Shown here piece by piece: positions 17,324 to 25,259 of a stretch of 64,000 bases of DNA (the stretch's first letter is position 1; each line of letters opens with the position of its first letter). Location: NCBI RefSeq assembly GCF_012317585.1, contig NZ_CP042909.1, positions 372,001 to 436,000 on the forward strand, in the 5' to 3' direction. A program made the position numbers and the translations under genes. Origin of the DNA: Thermosulfurimonas marina. GTDB taxonomy: Bacteria; Desulfobacterota; Thermodesulfobacteria; Thermodesulfobacteriales; Thermodesulfobacteriaceae. The notes under the pieces are model-generated. The model saw only the letters and a list, made by a program, of their open reading frames with translations. It made no database searches and was not told the DNA's origin.

Positions 17324-18298
17324 TCAAGGAAGATAAAGGACCTTGTAGCCCAGATAGGTAAGATAAAAGACCAGAAAGAGGGCCCCTTCGTAGCGTTTGA
17401 TCCGACGGTCGAAGGCCGCGGCCAGGAGCCCCACGGAAAGAAAGGTGGTGGCCGCAAGATCGCTAAAGCCCTGGGCCGGAACCGGCACCGGCCGGATACA
17501 AGCGGTAATCCCCAAGATAAAAAGGAAATTAAAGATATTAGAGCCCACGATATTTCCTACCAGGAGATCGGTCTCCCCCCGATAAACCGCCACCAGAGAG
17601 GTGGCGATCTCCGGAAGACTGGTCCCCAGGGCGATGAGGGTGAAGCCGATAAAGGCCTTGGGGACCCCCAGCCCTTCCGAAAGGAGGACCGCGTAGCGCA
17701 CGGTGATCTCCGAGCCCCCCACCAGCCCCGCAAGCCCCAGGAAGAAAAAAAGAAGGGCCAGGGGGACGGGGAGGGCCCGAGGGGCCTCGGCCGCCGCCTG
17801 GGCCGCGAGTCCGTTTTTCCGGTTAAGGAAGATCTCTAAGAGGTTGTAGTAGATAAAGACTAGAAAAATGAGGAGAAAAAGAAGGCCCTCGGAGCGACTG
17901 TAAAGGGCGGGCCCTCCGGTAAGCCAGGGATCCAGGGCTGCGGCCAGGACCGCCGCCGTGGCCAGAAGCATCATGGGGATCTCTCGGCGGACCACCACAC
18001 TCCGAATGACGAGGGGCCTTACCAGGGCCGCAAGCCCGATCCCCAGGCCGATATTGGCCAGATTCGAGCCCACGATGTTTCCGAAAGAGATCTCCCCGGC
18101 TCTCAGGGCCGCGGCCACATTTACCGCCAGCTCCGGGGCGCTGGTCCCGAAGGCCACTACGGTAAGCCCGATGACCGTAGGGGAGATCCCCAGCCGGCGG
18201 GAAAGCCCGGCCGCCCCCCGCACTAGCAAATCCCCTCCCGCAAGGAGGATGGCCAGCCCCAAAAGGGTCAAAAGGAGATAGCCCAGAAGAGACGGCAT
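17324..18298 (-). CDS. Na+/Ca2+ antiporter-type cation exchanger
   Basis: 324 residues with about ten membrane helices and two inverted repeats carrying the CaCA alpha motifs: VVAFGTSAPELAVNVAAAL near residue 50 and LIALGTSLPEIATSLVAV near residue 220, each followed by GNIVGSN. These Glu and Asn/Ser residues form the ion sites of sodium/calcium exchangers (YrbG type). It would use the sodium or proton gradient to expel Ca2+. It is divergent from nrdJ, 72 bases apart. Confidence 0.92.
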   Translation of the reverse strand: MPSLLGYLLLTLLGLAILLAGGDLLVRGAAGLSRRLGISPTVIGLTVVAFGTSAPELAVNVAAALRAGEISFGNIVGSNLANIGLGIGLAALVRPLVIRSVVVRREIPMMLLATAAVLAAALDPWLTGGPALYSRSEGLLFLLIFLVFIYYNLLEIFLNRKNGLAAQAAAEAPRALPVPLALLFFFLGLAGLVGGSEITVRYAVLLSEGLGVPKAFIGFTLIALGTSLPEIATSLVAVYRGETDLLVGNIVGSNIFNFLFILGITACIRPVPVPAQGFSDLAATTFLSVGLLAAAFDRRIKRYEGALFLVFYLTYLGYKVLYLP

Positions 18299-18357
18299 GC
18301 CCCTATTCTATCCTTTGTTCCCGATTCCCAAAAGTTCGGGTAAAGCCTTTCTCCGGG

Positions 18358-18363
18358 TATAAT
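18358..18363 (+). promoter_or_regulatory. Perfect -10 box directly before nrdJ
   Basis: TATAAT at 18358-18363 ends seven bases before the ATG of nrdJ, so transcription should start at or next to the A of the start codon. The -35 region is poor (GTTCGG 17 bases upstream). GGAGG abuts the ATG with no spacer and could not act as a normal ribosome-binding site. Confidence 0.5.
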
Positions 18364-18370
18364 ATGGAGG

Positions 18371-20176
18371 ATGAAGCTTCCGCGGACGGATCTTCCGCTT
18401 TCTCGGCCAGCCCTCTTGGTCCTGGCCTACCGTTATCTGGTGCGGGACGAAAAGGGAGACCCGGTAGAAACCCCGGAGGAGATGTTCTGGCGGGTGGCCC
18501 GGGCCGTGGCCGAGGCCGAAAGGGAGTTCGGGGAGGACCCTGAATTCTGGGCCGAACGTTTCTATCAACTAATGGCCTCCCTCGATTTTCTGCCCAACTC
18601 CCCCACCCTCATGAACGCCGGGCTTCCTCTGGGTCAGCTTTCGGCCTGTTTTGTGCTGCCGGTGGAGGACTCCCTGGAGGCCATTTTCGAGGCCCTGAAG
18701 GCCGCAGCCCTTATTCACAAATCTGGAGGGGGGACGGGCTTTTCCTTCTCTCGCCTGCGGCCCAAAGGAGATGTGGTGCGGACCACTCAGGGAGTAGCCA
18801 GTGGCCCGGTCTCTTTCATGCGGGTCTTTGACGCGGCCACCGAGGCCATCAAACAGGGAGGCAAGCGCCGCGGGGCCAATATGGGCATCCTGCGGGTCGA
18901 TCACCCGGATATCGAAGAATTCATCCTCATAAAGCGCGATCCCCGGGAACTCCGCAACTTCAACATTTCTGTGGCGGTGACCGAGGATTTCATTAAGGCC
19001 CTGAAGCAGGGGGCAGATTTTCCCCTGATCAATCCCCGCACCGGGCAGGAGACCCGCCGGGTCAAAGCCCGGCATCTCTTTGATCTTCTCACCGAAAGTG
19101 CCTGGATGACCGGAGACCCCGGGGTAATCTTCCTCGACACCATCAATCGGGCCAACCCCACTCCCCTCCTCGGCCCGATCGAAAGCACCAACCCCTGTGG
19201 GGAACAGCCCCTGCTTCCCTACGAGTCCTGCAACCTGGGCTCTATCAATCTTTCCCGGTTTGTAAAAGACAGGCAGGTGGACTATCCCCGCCTGGGGAAG
19301 ACGGTACGGCTGGCGGTACGTTTCCTGGACGACGTAATCGAGGTCAACCGCTTTCCCCTGCCTCAGATTGCCCGCATTACCCGCCTTAATCGCAAGATCG
19401 GTCTGGGAGTAATGGGCTTTGCCGATCTTCTTATCCGGCTGGGGATTCCTTACGATTCTGCGGAGGCCGTAAAGTTGGCCGAAGAGATCATGGCCTTCAT
19501 TGAGCGGGAATCCGTAGCCGAAAGCCAGAGGCTGGGAGAGATTCGGGGAAGTTTTCCGGCCTTTCCGGGAAGCCTCTGGGATGAAAAGGGATTTCCGGCC
19601 ATGCGCAACGCCACCACCACCACCGTGGCCCCCACCGGCACCCTCTCCCTCATCGCCGGAACTTCTTCGGGTATTGAGCCCCTCTTTGCCCTAGCTTACC
19701 GGCGCCGGGCTCTCGAGGGCGTGGAATGGACGGAGATCCACCCGGAATTCCTCAAAGCCCTGGAAGAAAGGAAACTCCCGGTGGAAGATATTGTAGCCGA
19801 AGTGCTCGAAAGGGGAGGTCTTTCGGGGATAAAAGGGGTGCCGGAGGATCTCAAAAGGCTCTTCGTGACCGCCTTTGAGGTCTCGCCGGAAAGACATTTG
19901 GCTATCCAGGCGGCCTTTCAGCGCCACACCCACAACGCGGTCTCTAAGACCATCAACCTCCCGGAGGACACCCCTAAGGAGGAGATCGGACGTATCTATC
20001 TTAAGGCCTATGAGTTAGGCCTTAAAGGGGTCACGATCTATCGCTACGGTTCGCGTCCGGAGGCCCCGCTACGGCTGGCCCGGGAGGAGAGTTGCCCCGA
20101 ATGCGGGGAGCCCCTCGAGCCTCGCGAGCAATGCCTTTTCTGTGCGGGCTGCGGCTATTCTGCCGGCTGCGGTTAG
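18371..20176 (+). CDS. nrdJ: Adenosylcobalamin-dependent ribonucleotide reductase (class II)
   Basis: 601 residues. It reduces ribonucleotides to deoxyribonucleotides with a B12-derived radical and needs no oxygen. Recognisable segments are LPNSPTLMNAG, HKSGGGTGFSFSRLRP, KRRGANMGIL, NPCGEQPLLPYESCNLGSIN (active-site Cys and Glu near residues 275-285), TTTVAPTGTLSLIAGTSSGIEP and KGVTIYRYGSRP. The C-terminus has CPECGEPLEPREQCLFCAGCGYSAGCG, which supplies redox-active and possible metal-binding cysteines. An ATP-cone is absent at the N-terminus. The message may be leaderless. Only a 4-base convergent overlap separates it from birA. Confidence 0.95.
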   Translation: MKLPRTDLPLSRPALLVLAYRYLVRDEKGDPVETPEEMFWRVARAVAEAEREFGEDPEFWAERFYQLMASLDFLPNSPTLMNAGLPLGQLSACFVLPVEDSLEAIFEALKAAALIHKSGGGTGFSFSRLRPKGDVVRTTQGVASGPVSFMRVFDAATEAIKQGGKRRGANMGILRVDHPDIEEFILIKRDPRELRNFNISVAVTEDFIKALKQGADFPLINPRTGQETRRVKARHLFDLLTESAWMTGDPGVIFLDTINRANPTPLLGPIESTNPCGEQPLLPYESCNLGSINLSRFVKDRQVDYPRLGKTVRLAVRFLDDVIEVNRFPLPQIARITRLNRKIGLGVMGFADLLIRLGIPYDSAEAVKLAEEIMAFIERESVAESQRLGEIRGSFPAFPGSLWDEKGFPAMRNATTTTVAPTGTLSLIAGTSSGIEPLFALAYRRRALEGVEWTEIHPEFLKALEERKLPVEDIVAEVLERGGLSGIKGVPEDLKRLFVTAFEVSPERHLAIQAAFQRHTHNAVSKTINLPEDTPKEEIGRIYLKAYELGLKGVTIYRYGSRPEAPLRLAREESCPECGEPLEPREQCLFCAGCGYSAGCG

Positions 20177-20880
20177 CCTGCGGGACGCAAGTGAATACAG
20201 TCCCCGAAGGCCACCTCCCGGAGGCCCTCCTCGGTCTTCAGGATGAGGTTTCCGTAAGGAGAGACCTCTAAGGCTATTCCCTCCAGGGAGCCCTCCGGGT
20301 GCAGGATCCGGACCCGGCGGCCCAGAGTCTCCGAAAAGGCCCTCCAGGAAGAAAGGACCTCTTCCGGTTTCAGGTGCCCTACCTCTTTAAAGGCGGCCAT
20401 CAATCCCGAAAGCACCTCCTCAAGCGGCACTTCCCGGCCCAGAATCTCGCCAAGGGAAACCGCTTGGGGGGCCTCCGGGACCGGGCGGTTAAGATTGATT
20501 CCTACCCCCACCAGAAAGCAGACCGGGTGCCCTTCTCGAAAAAGGCTTTCCACCAGAAGGCCGCAAAGTTTTCGTCCCTGATAAAGGACATCGTTGGGCC
20601 ACTTGAGCCCCAAAGAGATCCCGTAGAGGGCCTTCAGGGCCTTTACCACAGCCACTCCCGCGGCCAGGGGCAGGAGCTCCGGAGGAAAGGCCAGCTCTTC
20701 TCCGGGGAGGATGAAAGTAGCGTAGAGGCCCCCTTCGGGAGAAAGCCAGGGACGCCCCCGACGGCCGCGCCCGGCGGTCTGCCGGCGGGCCACCACCACC
20801 CCCTTTTCCCCGGCCTCCGCCAAGCGCCGGGCCTCCTCCTGCGTGCTTTCCAGAACCTCGTACCAGAAGATCTTTGACAT
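20173..20880 (-). CDS. birA: Biotin--protein ligase (no HTH domain)
   Basis: 235 residues. It activates biotin with ATP and attaches it to carboxyl-carrier proteins. The catalytic signature is TAGRGRRGRPWLSPEGGLYATFIL near residues 55-75, with LKWPNDVLYQGRKLCGLLVE, VGVGINLN and a C-terminal SH3-like segment. The N-terminal DNA-binding helix-turn-helix of E. coli BirA is missing, so it is a monofunctional (group I) ligase and not a repressor. Its start codon overlaps the -35 box of the divergent promoter at 20874. Confidence 0.93.
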   Translation of the reverse strand: MSKIFWYEVLESTQEEARRLAEAGEKGVVVARRQTAGRGRRGRPWLSPEGGLYATFILPGEELAFPPELLPLAAGVAVVKALKALYGISLGLKWPNDVLYQGRKLCGLLVESLFREGHPVCFLVGVGINLNRPVPEAPQAVSLGEILGREVPLEEVLSGLMAAFKEVGHLKPEEVLSSWRAFSETLGRRVRILHPEGSLEGIALEVSPYGNLILKTEEGLREVAFGDCIHLRPAG

Positions 20881-20902
20881 CTCCGCTCCAGATTATTATG
20901 AT
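20874..20902 (+). promoter_or_regulatory. Near-consensus housekeeping promoter
   Basis: TTGACA (20874-20879), exactly 17 bases, TATGAT (20897-20902). It is the best sigma-70-type promoter in the window and drives the small membrane protein at 20939 and prephenate dehydrogenase. The -35 box covers the start codon of birA on the other strand, so activity here may interfere with birA expression. Confidence 0.8.
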
Positions 20903-20938
20903 ATAAGCCAGCGGCAGGAGGCAAGCCGAAGACCAAAA

Positions 20939-21250
20939 ATGAAAAGCTTATTTAACATTTTCCGAAAAAACTGGTGTTGGCTCTGTGCGGCCCTGGTGGT
21001 GGGCACCGGCTATCTCCTGGTCTCCACGGTTTCCTCTCGCGTAGAGATTGAAAGCACCCCTTCCGGGGATCTCACTCTGGAAGAAGTCCAGCTTCTCAAG
21101 CAATATCACGGAGCCTACGCCGTAAAGCGTGAAGGCCGGCGGTGGTACTTTTTGGGACCCCGCAAACGTCACTGGTATCCCCTGACCACCGCCTCTGCCT
21201 GTCAGGACCTCAAGCTGCCCTGTCCGCAACGGACCTCCTCGACCCGATGA
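20939..21250 (+). CDS. Small single-span membrane protein, unknown
   Basis: 103 residues from the ATG at 20939. MKSLFNIFRKNW is followed by a hydrophobic helix (CWLCAALVVGTGYLLVSTV, residues 13-31) and a roughly 70-residue polar part with RREGRRWYFLGPRKRHWYPL-type basic and aromatic content and two cysteines. I do not recognise the family. It lies about 30 bases after a near-consensus promoter and overlaps the next start (ATGA), so it leads the tyrA operon. No strong ribosome-binding site is seen. A role beside aromatic synthesis is not implied by its sequence. Confidence 0.55.
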   Translation: MKSLFNIFRKNWCWLCAALVVGTGYLLVSTVSSRVEIESTPSGDLTLEEVQLLKQYHGAYAVKREGRRWYFLGPRKRHWYPLTTASACQDLKLPCPQRTSSTR

Positions 21251-22128
21251 ACCCCTCCACAGTCGGCCTCATAGGGGGCCGGGGCAAGATGGGCTCCTGG
21301 TTCGGACGCCTCTTTGAGGAGGCCGGTCTTAAGGTCCTGGTTTCTGATCGGGACACCCCCCTCACTAACCGGGAGGTGGCCCGGCAGGCCGAGGTGGTGA
21401 TCGTGGCCGTCCCCATGGAGGTCTTCCCGGAGGTAGTACAAGAGATTGGTCCGGAAATCTCCCCGGAAAAGGGGCTCATCGATCTCTGCTCGCTCAAGGC
21501 CCGAGAGGTGGCCCTCATGCTGGAACATACACGCGGTGAGGTGGTGGGGGCCCATCCCCTTTTCGGACCCTACGAAAGGGGGCTTTCCGGACAGACGGTA
21601 GCCCTCTGCCCGGGAAGGGGCGAGCGCTGGCTTTCCTGGTTCAGAGAGTTTCTTGAAGTCCGGGGGGCCAGGACGGTAGTCCTCTCTCCGGAGGAGCACG
21701 ACCGGATCATGAGCCTGGTCCAGGTCCTCAACCACTTCTGGCTGGTGGTCCTGGGACGAACCCTTGCCGAAAGCGGTCTACCGGTGGACCGGGTGGTGGC
21801 GCTGGCCACGCCGAGTTTTCGCCGGCAGCTTGAAATTCTTTCCCGCCTGGCCCTTCAAGACCCGGAACTTTACACTACCATCCAGTTCGAAAACCCCTTG
21901 GGAGAGGAGACCCGTCGGCTCTTCTGGCAGATCGCCCGCGAGCTCTCGGAGGTCCTGGCCCGCAAAGAGCGTCAAACTTACCTCCAGACCTTCAAGGAGG
22001 TCCAGGCCCTAGCCCGCGAGATAGGGTCCCTCCTCGGGCTTTCCGCGCCGGAGGAAAAAGAGCCCCAGACCGGCCAGAACCATCAAGAGACAGAAAAACT
22101 GTCCCCGGGTCATCCAGCCGAAAAATAG
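21247..22128 (+). CDS. tyrA: Prephenate dehydrogenase
   Basis: 293 residues from the ATG at 21247. It oxidises and decarboxylates prephenate to 4-hydroxyphenylpyruvate in tyrosine synthesis. The NAD(P)-binding GLIGGRGKMGSWFGRLFEEAG opens the protein; VGAHPLFGP carries the conserved His of the active site, and the helical dimerisation domain follows. No chorismate mutase or ACT domain is attached. The last about 40 residues are polar and lie over the 3' end of lgt on the other strand, an unusually long convergent overlap of 120 bases. Confidence 0.88.
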   Translation: MNPSTVGLIGGRGKMGSWFGRLFEEAGLKVLVSDRDTPLTNREVARQAEVVIVAVPMEVFPEVVQEIGPEISPEKGLIDLCSLKAREVALMLEHTRGEVVGAHPLFGPYERGLSGQTVALCPGRGERWLSWFREFLEVRGARTVVLSPEEHDRIMSLVQVLNHFWLVVLGRTLAESGLPVDRVVALATPSFRRQLEILSRLALQDPELYTTIQFENPLGEETRRLFWQIARELSEVLARKERQTYLQTFKEVQALAREIGSLLGLSAPEEKEPQTGQNHQETEKLSPGHPAEK

Positions 22129-22809
22129 CCCTACTCCCGGGTCCGGCTCCCGGAAGAATTCCAGGAAAAACCGTATGGCCCCGTAAAGCACCAGAAAGAG
22201 GGCCAGCTTGAGTCCCGGGGCCCAGGGGCGCCTTCTCAGAGACCAGAGGATTAAGAAAAGGAGAAGTCCCTCTCCTAGGGCTTCATAGAGCTGGGAGGGA
22301 TGCCGGGGTACCGGCCCCCCGGCGGGAAAGACCATGGCCCAGGGAACCTGGGTGGGCCGGCCGTAGAGTTCCCCGTTGATAAAGTTTCCGATCCGTCCGA
22401 GGCCCAGCCCTATGGGAGCGGTGACCACCAAAAGGTCCGCCCACCACCAAAAGTGGAGTCGGTGCCTGCGGGCATAAAGCCAGCCGGAAAGGACCGCTCC
22501 CAAAAGGCCCCCGTGAAAAGACATCCCTCCGTGCCAGAGGGCCAAGATCTCTAGCGGCCTTCGGAGATAGTATTCCGGATAGTAAAAGAGGACGTGTCCC
22601 AGTCGGGCCCCTACAATGAGGCCCACCCCGGCCCAAAAAAGGAGGTCCTCCAGGCGGGGGATCAATTCCGGAAGGCCTCTTTCTCGGAGCTGGTGCCGGG
22701 CCAGAAAATAGGCCGCGAGAAAACCCAGAAGATACATGAGACCATACCACCGAATGGCCAGCGGCCCGATGCGTACAATCTCCGGATTGATCTGGGGATA
22801 AGGAAGCAT
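22009..22809 (-). CDS. lgt: Prolipoprotein diacylglyceryl transferase
   Basis: 266 residues with about seven membrane helices. It transfers diacylglycerol from phosphatidylglycerol to the lipobox cysteine of prolipoproteins. The Lgt signature GLGLGRIGNFINGELYGRPT is near residue 140, with WHGGMSFHGGLLGAV before it and RHPSQLYEALGEG after it. The start ATG at 22809 gives the usual YPQINPEIVRIGPLAIRWYGLMY. It would process lipoproteins such as NapM and the M48 protease of this window. Confidence 0.96.
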   Translation of the reverse strand: MLPYPQINPEIVRIGPLAIRWYGLMYLLGFLAAYFLARHQLRERGLPELIPRLEDLLFWAGVGLIVGARLGHVLFYYPEYYLRRPLEILALWHGGMSFHGGLLGAVLSGWLYARRHRLHFWWWADLLVVTAPIGLGLGRIGNFINGELYGRPTQVPWAMVFPAGGPVPRHPSQLYEALGEGLLLFLILWSLRRRPWAPGLKLALFLVLYGAIRFFLEFFREPDPGVGLFFGWMTRGQFFCLLMVLAGLGLFFLRRGKPEEGPYLAG

Positions 22810-22880
22810 GGCTCTATTCTAAAGGAGACCTCCGCGCAGGCAAAGCCTTTTCGGAAGGTCCTGCAACCGGAAGAGTCCCC

Positions 22881-22935
22881 GGGGGTGACCTTTTGGCTTT
22901 GCAGTTAAGGGTGACCAAATCGCCTTGCAGTAACA
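22881..22935. repeat. 55-base repeat, copy 1 (solo IS end)
   Basis: The reverse complement of 22881-22935 is identical to 52613-52667. The unit begins TGTTACTGC and contains two related half-units of about 24 bases, each ending GGTCACC, as in IS elements with multiple transposase-binding sites at an end. No second end is visible nearby, so this is a solo remnant in the lgt-speD gap. A further AGTAACAC lies just outside it at 22939. Confidence 0.7.
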
Positions 22936-22952
22936 CACAGTAACACCGGTGC

Positions 22953-22980
22953 TTGACAAATCCAAAATGGCGAGTATGTT
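22953..22980 (+). promoter_or_regulatory. Promoter of speD
   Basis: TTGACA (22953-22958), 16 bases, TATGTT (22975-22980). The start of transcription would be near 22987, immediately before a terminator hairpin. Confidence 0.55.
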
Positions 22981-22983
22981 TTT

Positions 22984-23054
22984 GGCGCCAAGGGTGGCCA
23001 TGTGCCGTGGCTGCCCTTAATTTTTTAGGGGGCTTAGGCGCCGGGGGTGGCGCC
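22984..23054 (+). promoter_or_regulatory. speD leader with early terminator and GGCGCC hairpin
   Basis: An 11-bp stem (22990-23000 with 23008-23018, two wobble pairs) is followed by AATTTTTT and makes a good intrinsic terminator right at the expected 5' end of the speD message. GGCGCC occurs at 22984-22989, 23037-23042 and 23049-23054; the last two form a hairpin. Because GGCGCC is self-complementary the three copies can pair in alternative ways. The ribosome-binding site AGGAGGG is at 23073-23079. Regulation by attenuation is inferred. Confidence 0.4.
22990..23026 (+). terminator. Intrinsic terminator upstream of speD
   Basis: Stem AAGGGTGGCCA / TGGCTGCCCTT with a seven-base loop, then AATTTTTT. 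No gene on this strand ends near it (tyrA stops at 22128), which is why it is interpreted as a leader attenuator. Confidence 0.7.
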
Positions 23055-23084
23055 CTATGAGGAACCAAGGACAGGAGGGCCGCC

Positions 23085-23543
23085 ATGGAAAAGAAATTCT
23101 GCGAGACGGAAAAGGTTGAGTACGGCTTCGGACAGCACCTTATTCTGGACGGTTACGGGTGCAACCGCGAAAAACTTATGGATTTGGACTACATCTACAA
23201 TTTTCTCAGTGAATACCCGGCGCAAATCAACATGACCAAGATCATGCCGCCTTATGTGTTCAAGTACTATGCCCCGGTGCCTGAGGACTGGGGGATCTCC
23301 GGATTCGTGATTATTGCCGAAAGCCATATCAGCATCCATACCTTCCCGGAAAAGCTTTACCTGAGTGTGGACATCTTCTCCTGCAAACCCTTTGACGTAG
23401 ACAAGGCCATCGAGGACATCACCCGGATGTTCGAGATCCAGAAGAGCGAGATCCGGTTGCTAGACCGGGGCCACGAATTCCCCCGCTCCATTCGGGCGGT
23501 GGAGCGTTTCATCCGAGCCGAGCGCAACCAACTTGCGGTCTAA
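23085..23543 (+). CDS. speD: S-adenosylmethionine decarboxylase proenzyme
   Basis: 152 residues. It makes the aminopropyl donor for spermidine. The self-cleavage motif ESHISIHTFPE is intact: cleavage between E79 and S80 turns the serine into the catalytic pyruvoyl group, and H85 and downstream C104 (SCKPF) match the catalytic His and Cys. Length is typical of the small prokaryotic class. It is followed by one base and then the ureohydrolase gene, so the two form a polyamine operon. Confidence 0.95.
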   Translation: MEKKFCETEKVEYGFGQHLILDGYGCNREKLMDLDYIYNFLSEYPAQINMTKIMPPYVFKYYAPVPEDWGISGFVIIAESHISIHTFPEKLYLSVDIFSCKPFDVDKAIEDITRMFEIQKSEIRLLDRGHEFPRSIRAVERFIRAERNQLAV

Positions 23544-24401
23544 ATGCGGAGGACCTTTTTAGGGCTGCCCGAAGCCCCCGAGAGGGCTCGGGTAGCCCTT
23601 ATCCCCGCCCCTTACGATGCTACCACCTCCTTTCGTCCGGGTACCCGTTTTGGCCCCCGGGCCCTGCTGGAAGTGAGCCCTTATATGGAGTTTTTCGACG
23701 AAGAGACCGGGGAGAAACCCCAGGAGACCCTGGGCTTTTATACCCTGGAAGAGCCGGAGCTTCCGGCCGAACCCGAAAAGGCCCTGGAGGTGCTTTCGGG
23801 CCGGGTGGAGGAGGTCCTTTCGGCCGGAAAGCTTCCGGTCCTTTTGGGAGGGGAGCACACGGTCAGTCTGGCGGCCCTTCGGGTCTTGCGTCGGGCCCAC
23901 GGGCCCTTCCGGCTCCTCTATCTCGATGCCCATCTAGACTTGCGGGAGAGCTATCAGGAAACCCCTTGGAGTCACGCCTGTGTCCTGCGCCGAGCCGTGG
24001 AGCTCGGGCTGGAGCCCCTGGTAGTAGGGGCCCGAAGCCTTTCTGAGGAAGAATTTCACTTTTTAAAAAAGGCGGAGATCCCCGTCCTCTGGGCCCGGGA
24101 GTTTCGCGAAACCCCGGAGAGGGTTCGCCAGCGCCTGGAAGAGTTCCTCAGAGGCCCCCTTTATGTAAGCCTAGATCTGGATGTCTTTGACCCGGCTGAG
24201 GCCCCGGGGGTGGGCACTCCGGAGCCCGGGGGTCTTTCCTGGTATGAAGTCCTGGGGATCCTCCGTCAGGCCGCTAGAGCCCCGGTCTTGGGTTTTGACC
24301 TGGTGGAACTCCTTCCCCTTCCGGGGGACCCCCGCACGGAATATCTGGCCGCCCGCCTTCTCTTTAAATTCCTGGCCTATCTTTCCGCGGCTAGGCCTTG
24401 A
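23544..24401 (+). CDS. speB: Ureohydrolase: agmatinase or N1-aminopropylagmatine ureohydrolase
   Basis: 285 residues of the arginase fold. Mn ligands are H105 (GGEHT), D128, H130 and D132 (DAHLDL), D211 and D213 (SLDLDVFDP). It hydrolyses a guanidino group to release urea. It is adjacent to speD with no speE or speA in the window. In some thermophiles the enzyme paired with SpeD acts on aminopropylagmatine rather than agmatine, and sequence alone does not decide this. Formimidoylglutamase is a less likely alternative. Confidence 0.85.
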   Translation: MRRTFLGLPEAPERARVALIPAPYDATTSFRPGTRFGPRALLEVSPYMEFFDEETGEKPQETLGFYTLEEPELPAEPEKALEVLSGRVEEVLSAGKLPVLLGGEHTVSLAALRVLRRAHGPFRLLYLDAHLDLRESYQETPWSHACVLRRAVELGLEPLVVGARSLSEEEFHFLKKAEIPVLWAREFRETPERVRQRLEEFLRGPLYVSLDLDVFDPAEAPGVGTPEPGGLSWYEVLGILRQAARAPVLGFDLVELLPLPGDPRTEYLAARLLFKFLAYLSAARP

Positions 24402-24452
24402 GTCTTAAGGCCGACAAGCGTAAGATGAGACCAAAATCCGAAGGAGGGGCTT

Positions 24453-25259
24453 ATGGTCAGAGCCATTGTGGCTGGAGCGGCAGGACGCATGGGCTCCACC
24501 ATCATCCGGAATATCTTGCAGACCGAAGGGATAGAACTGGCCGCGGCCTTTGAGCGGCCCGGAAGCCCGGCGGTGGGCCAAGACGTGGCCGAGGTCCTGG
24601 GGCTTTCGGAAAGGACCGGGGTGGTGGTGGAGGATTCCCTGGAGAAGGTTATCGAGCGGGGGGAGGTGATCATCGACTTCACCTTTCATGAGGCCTCCCT
24701 GGCCCACGCTCGACTCAACGCCCGCTATGGCAAGGCCATGGTCATCGGGACCACCGGCTTTACCAAAGAGGAGCTTGCGGAGATCCACGACCTGGCTCGC
24801 AAGCATTTTCCTCTGGTACAGGCCTACAATATGAGTCTGGGGATCAATCTCCTTTATCGGCTGGTGGAGCTGGCCACCCGGGTCCTGGGGGAGGATTTCG
24901 ACATTGAGATCGTAGAGGCCCATCATCGCCTGAAAAAGGACGCCCCGAGCGGCACCGCCCTGGCTCTGGCCCAGGTGGCGGCCCGGGCCCGAGGCTGGGA
25001 CGATTCCTCCTTTCGGTTCTGTCGGGAGGGCCTTGTCGGGGAGCGTCCCCGGAGGGAGATCGGGATCCAGACCCTGCGGGCCGGGGAGATCGTGGGCGAA
25101 CACACCGTACTCTTTGCCGGTCCGGGAGAGCGGCTGGAACTTACCCACCGGGCGGCCAGCCGGGACACCTTCGCCCGGGGCGCGGTGCGGGCGGCCCTCT
25201 GGGTGGTGGGCCGGGCCCCCGGGGTCTACGATATGCAGGATGTATTGGGGCTTAAGTGA
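24453..25259 (+). CDS. dapB: 4-Hydroxy-tetrahydrodipicolinate reductase
   Basis: 268 residues. It reduces hydroxytetrahydrodipicolinate with NAD(P)H in lysine and diaminopimelate synthesis. It has the Rossmann start VRAIVAGAAGRMGSTIIRN, the GTTGFTKEEL loop, the active-site EIVEAHHRLKKDAPSGTALAL (HH and K) and a C-terminal DMQDVLGL. GGAGGGG precedes the ATG. The stop overlaps the start of the decayed gene that follows. Confidence 0.96.
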   Translation: MVRAIVAGAAGRMGSTIIRNILQTEGIELAAAFERPGSPAVGQDVAEVLGLSERTGVVVEDSLEKVIERGEVIIDFTFHEASLAHARLNARYGKAMVIGTTGFTKEELAEIHDLARKHFPLVQAYNMSLGINLLYRLVELATRVLGEDFDIEIVEAHHRLKKDAPSGTALALAQVAARARGWDDSSFRFCREGLVGERPRREIGIQTLRAGEIVGEHTVLFAGPGERLELTHRAASRDTFARGAVRAALWVVGRAPGVYDMQDVLGLK

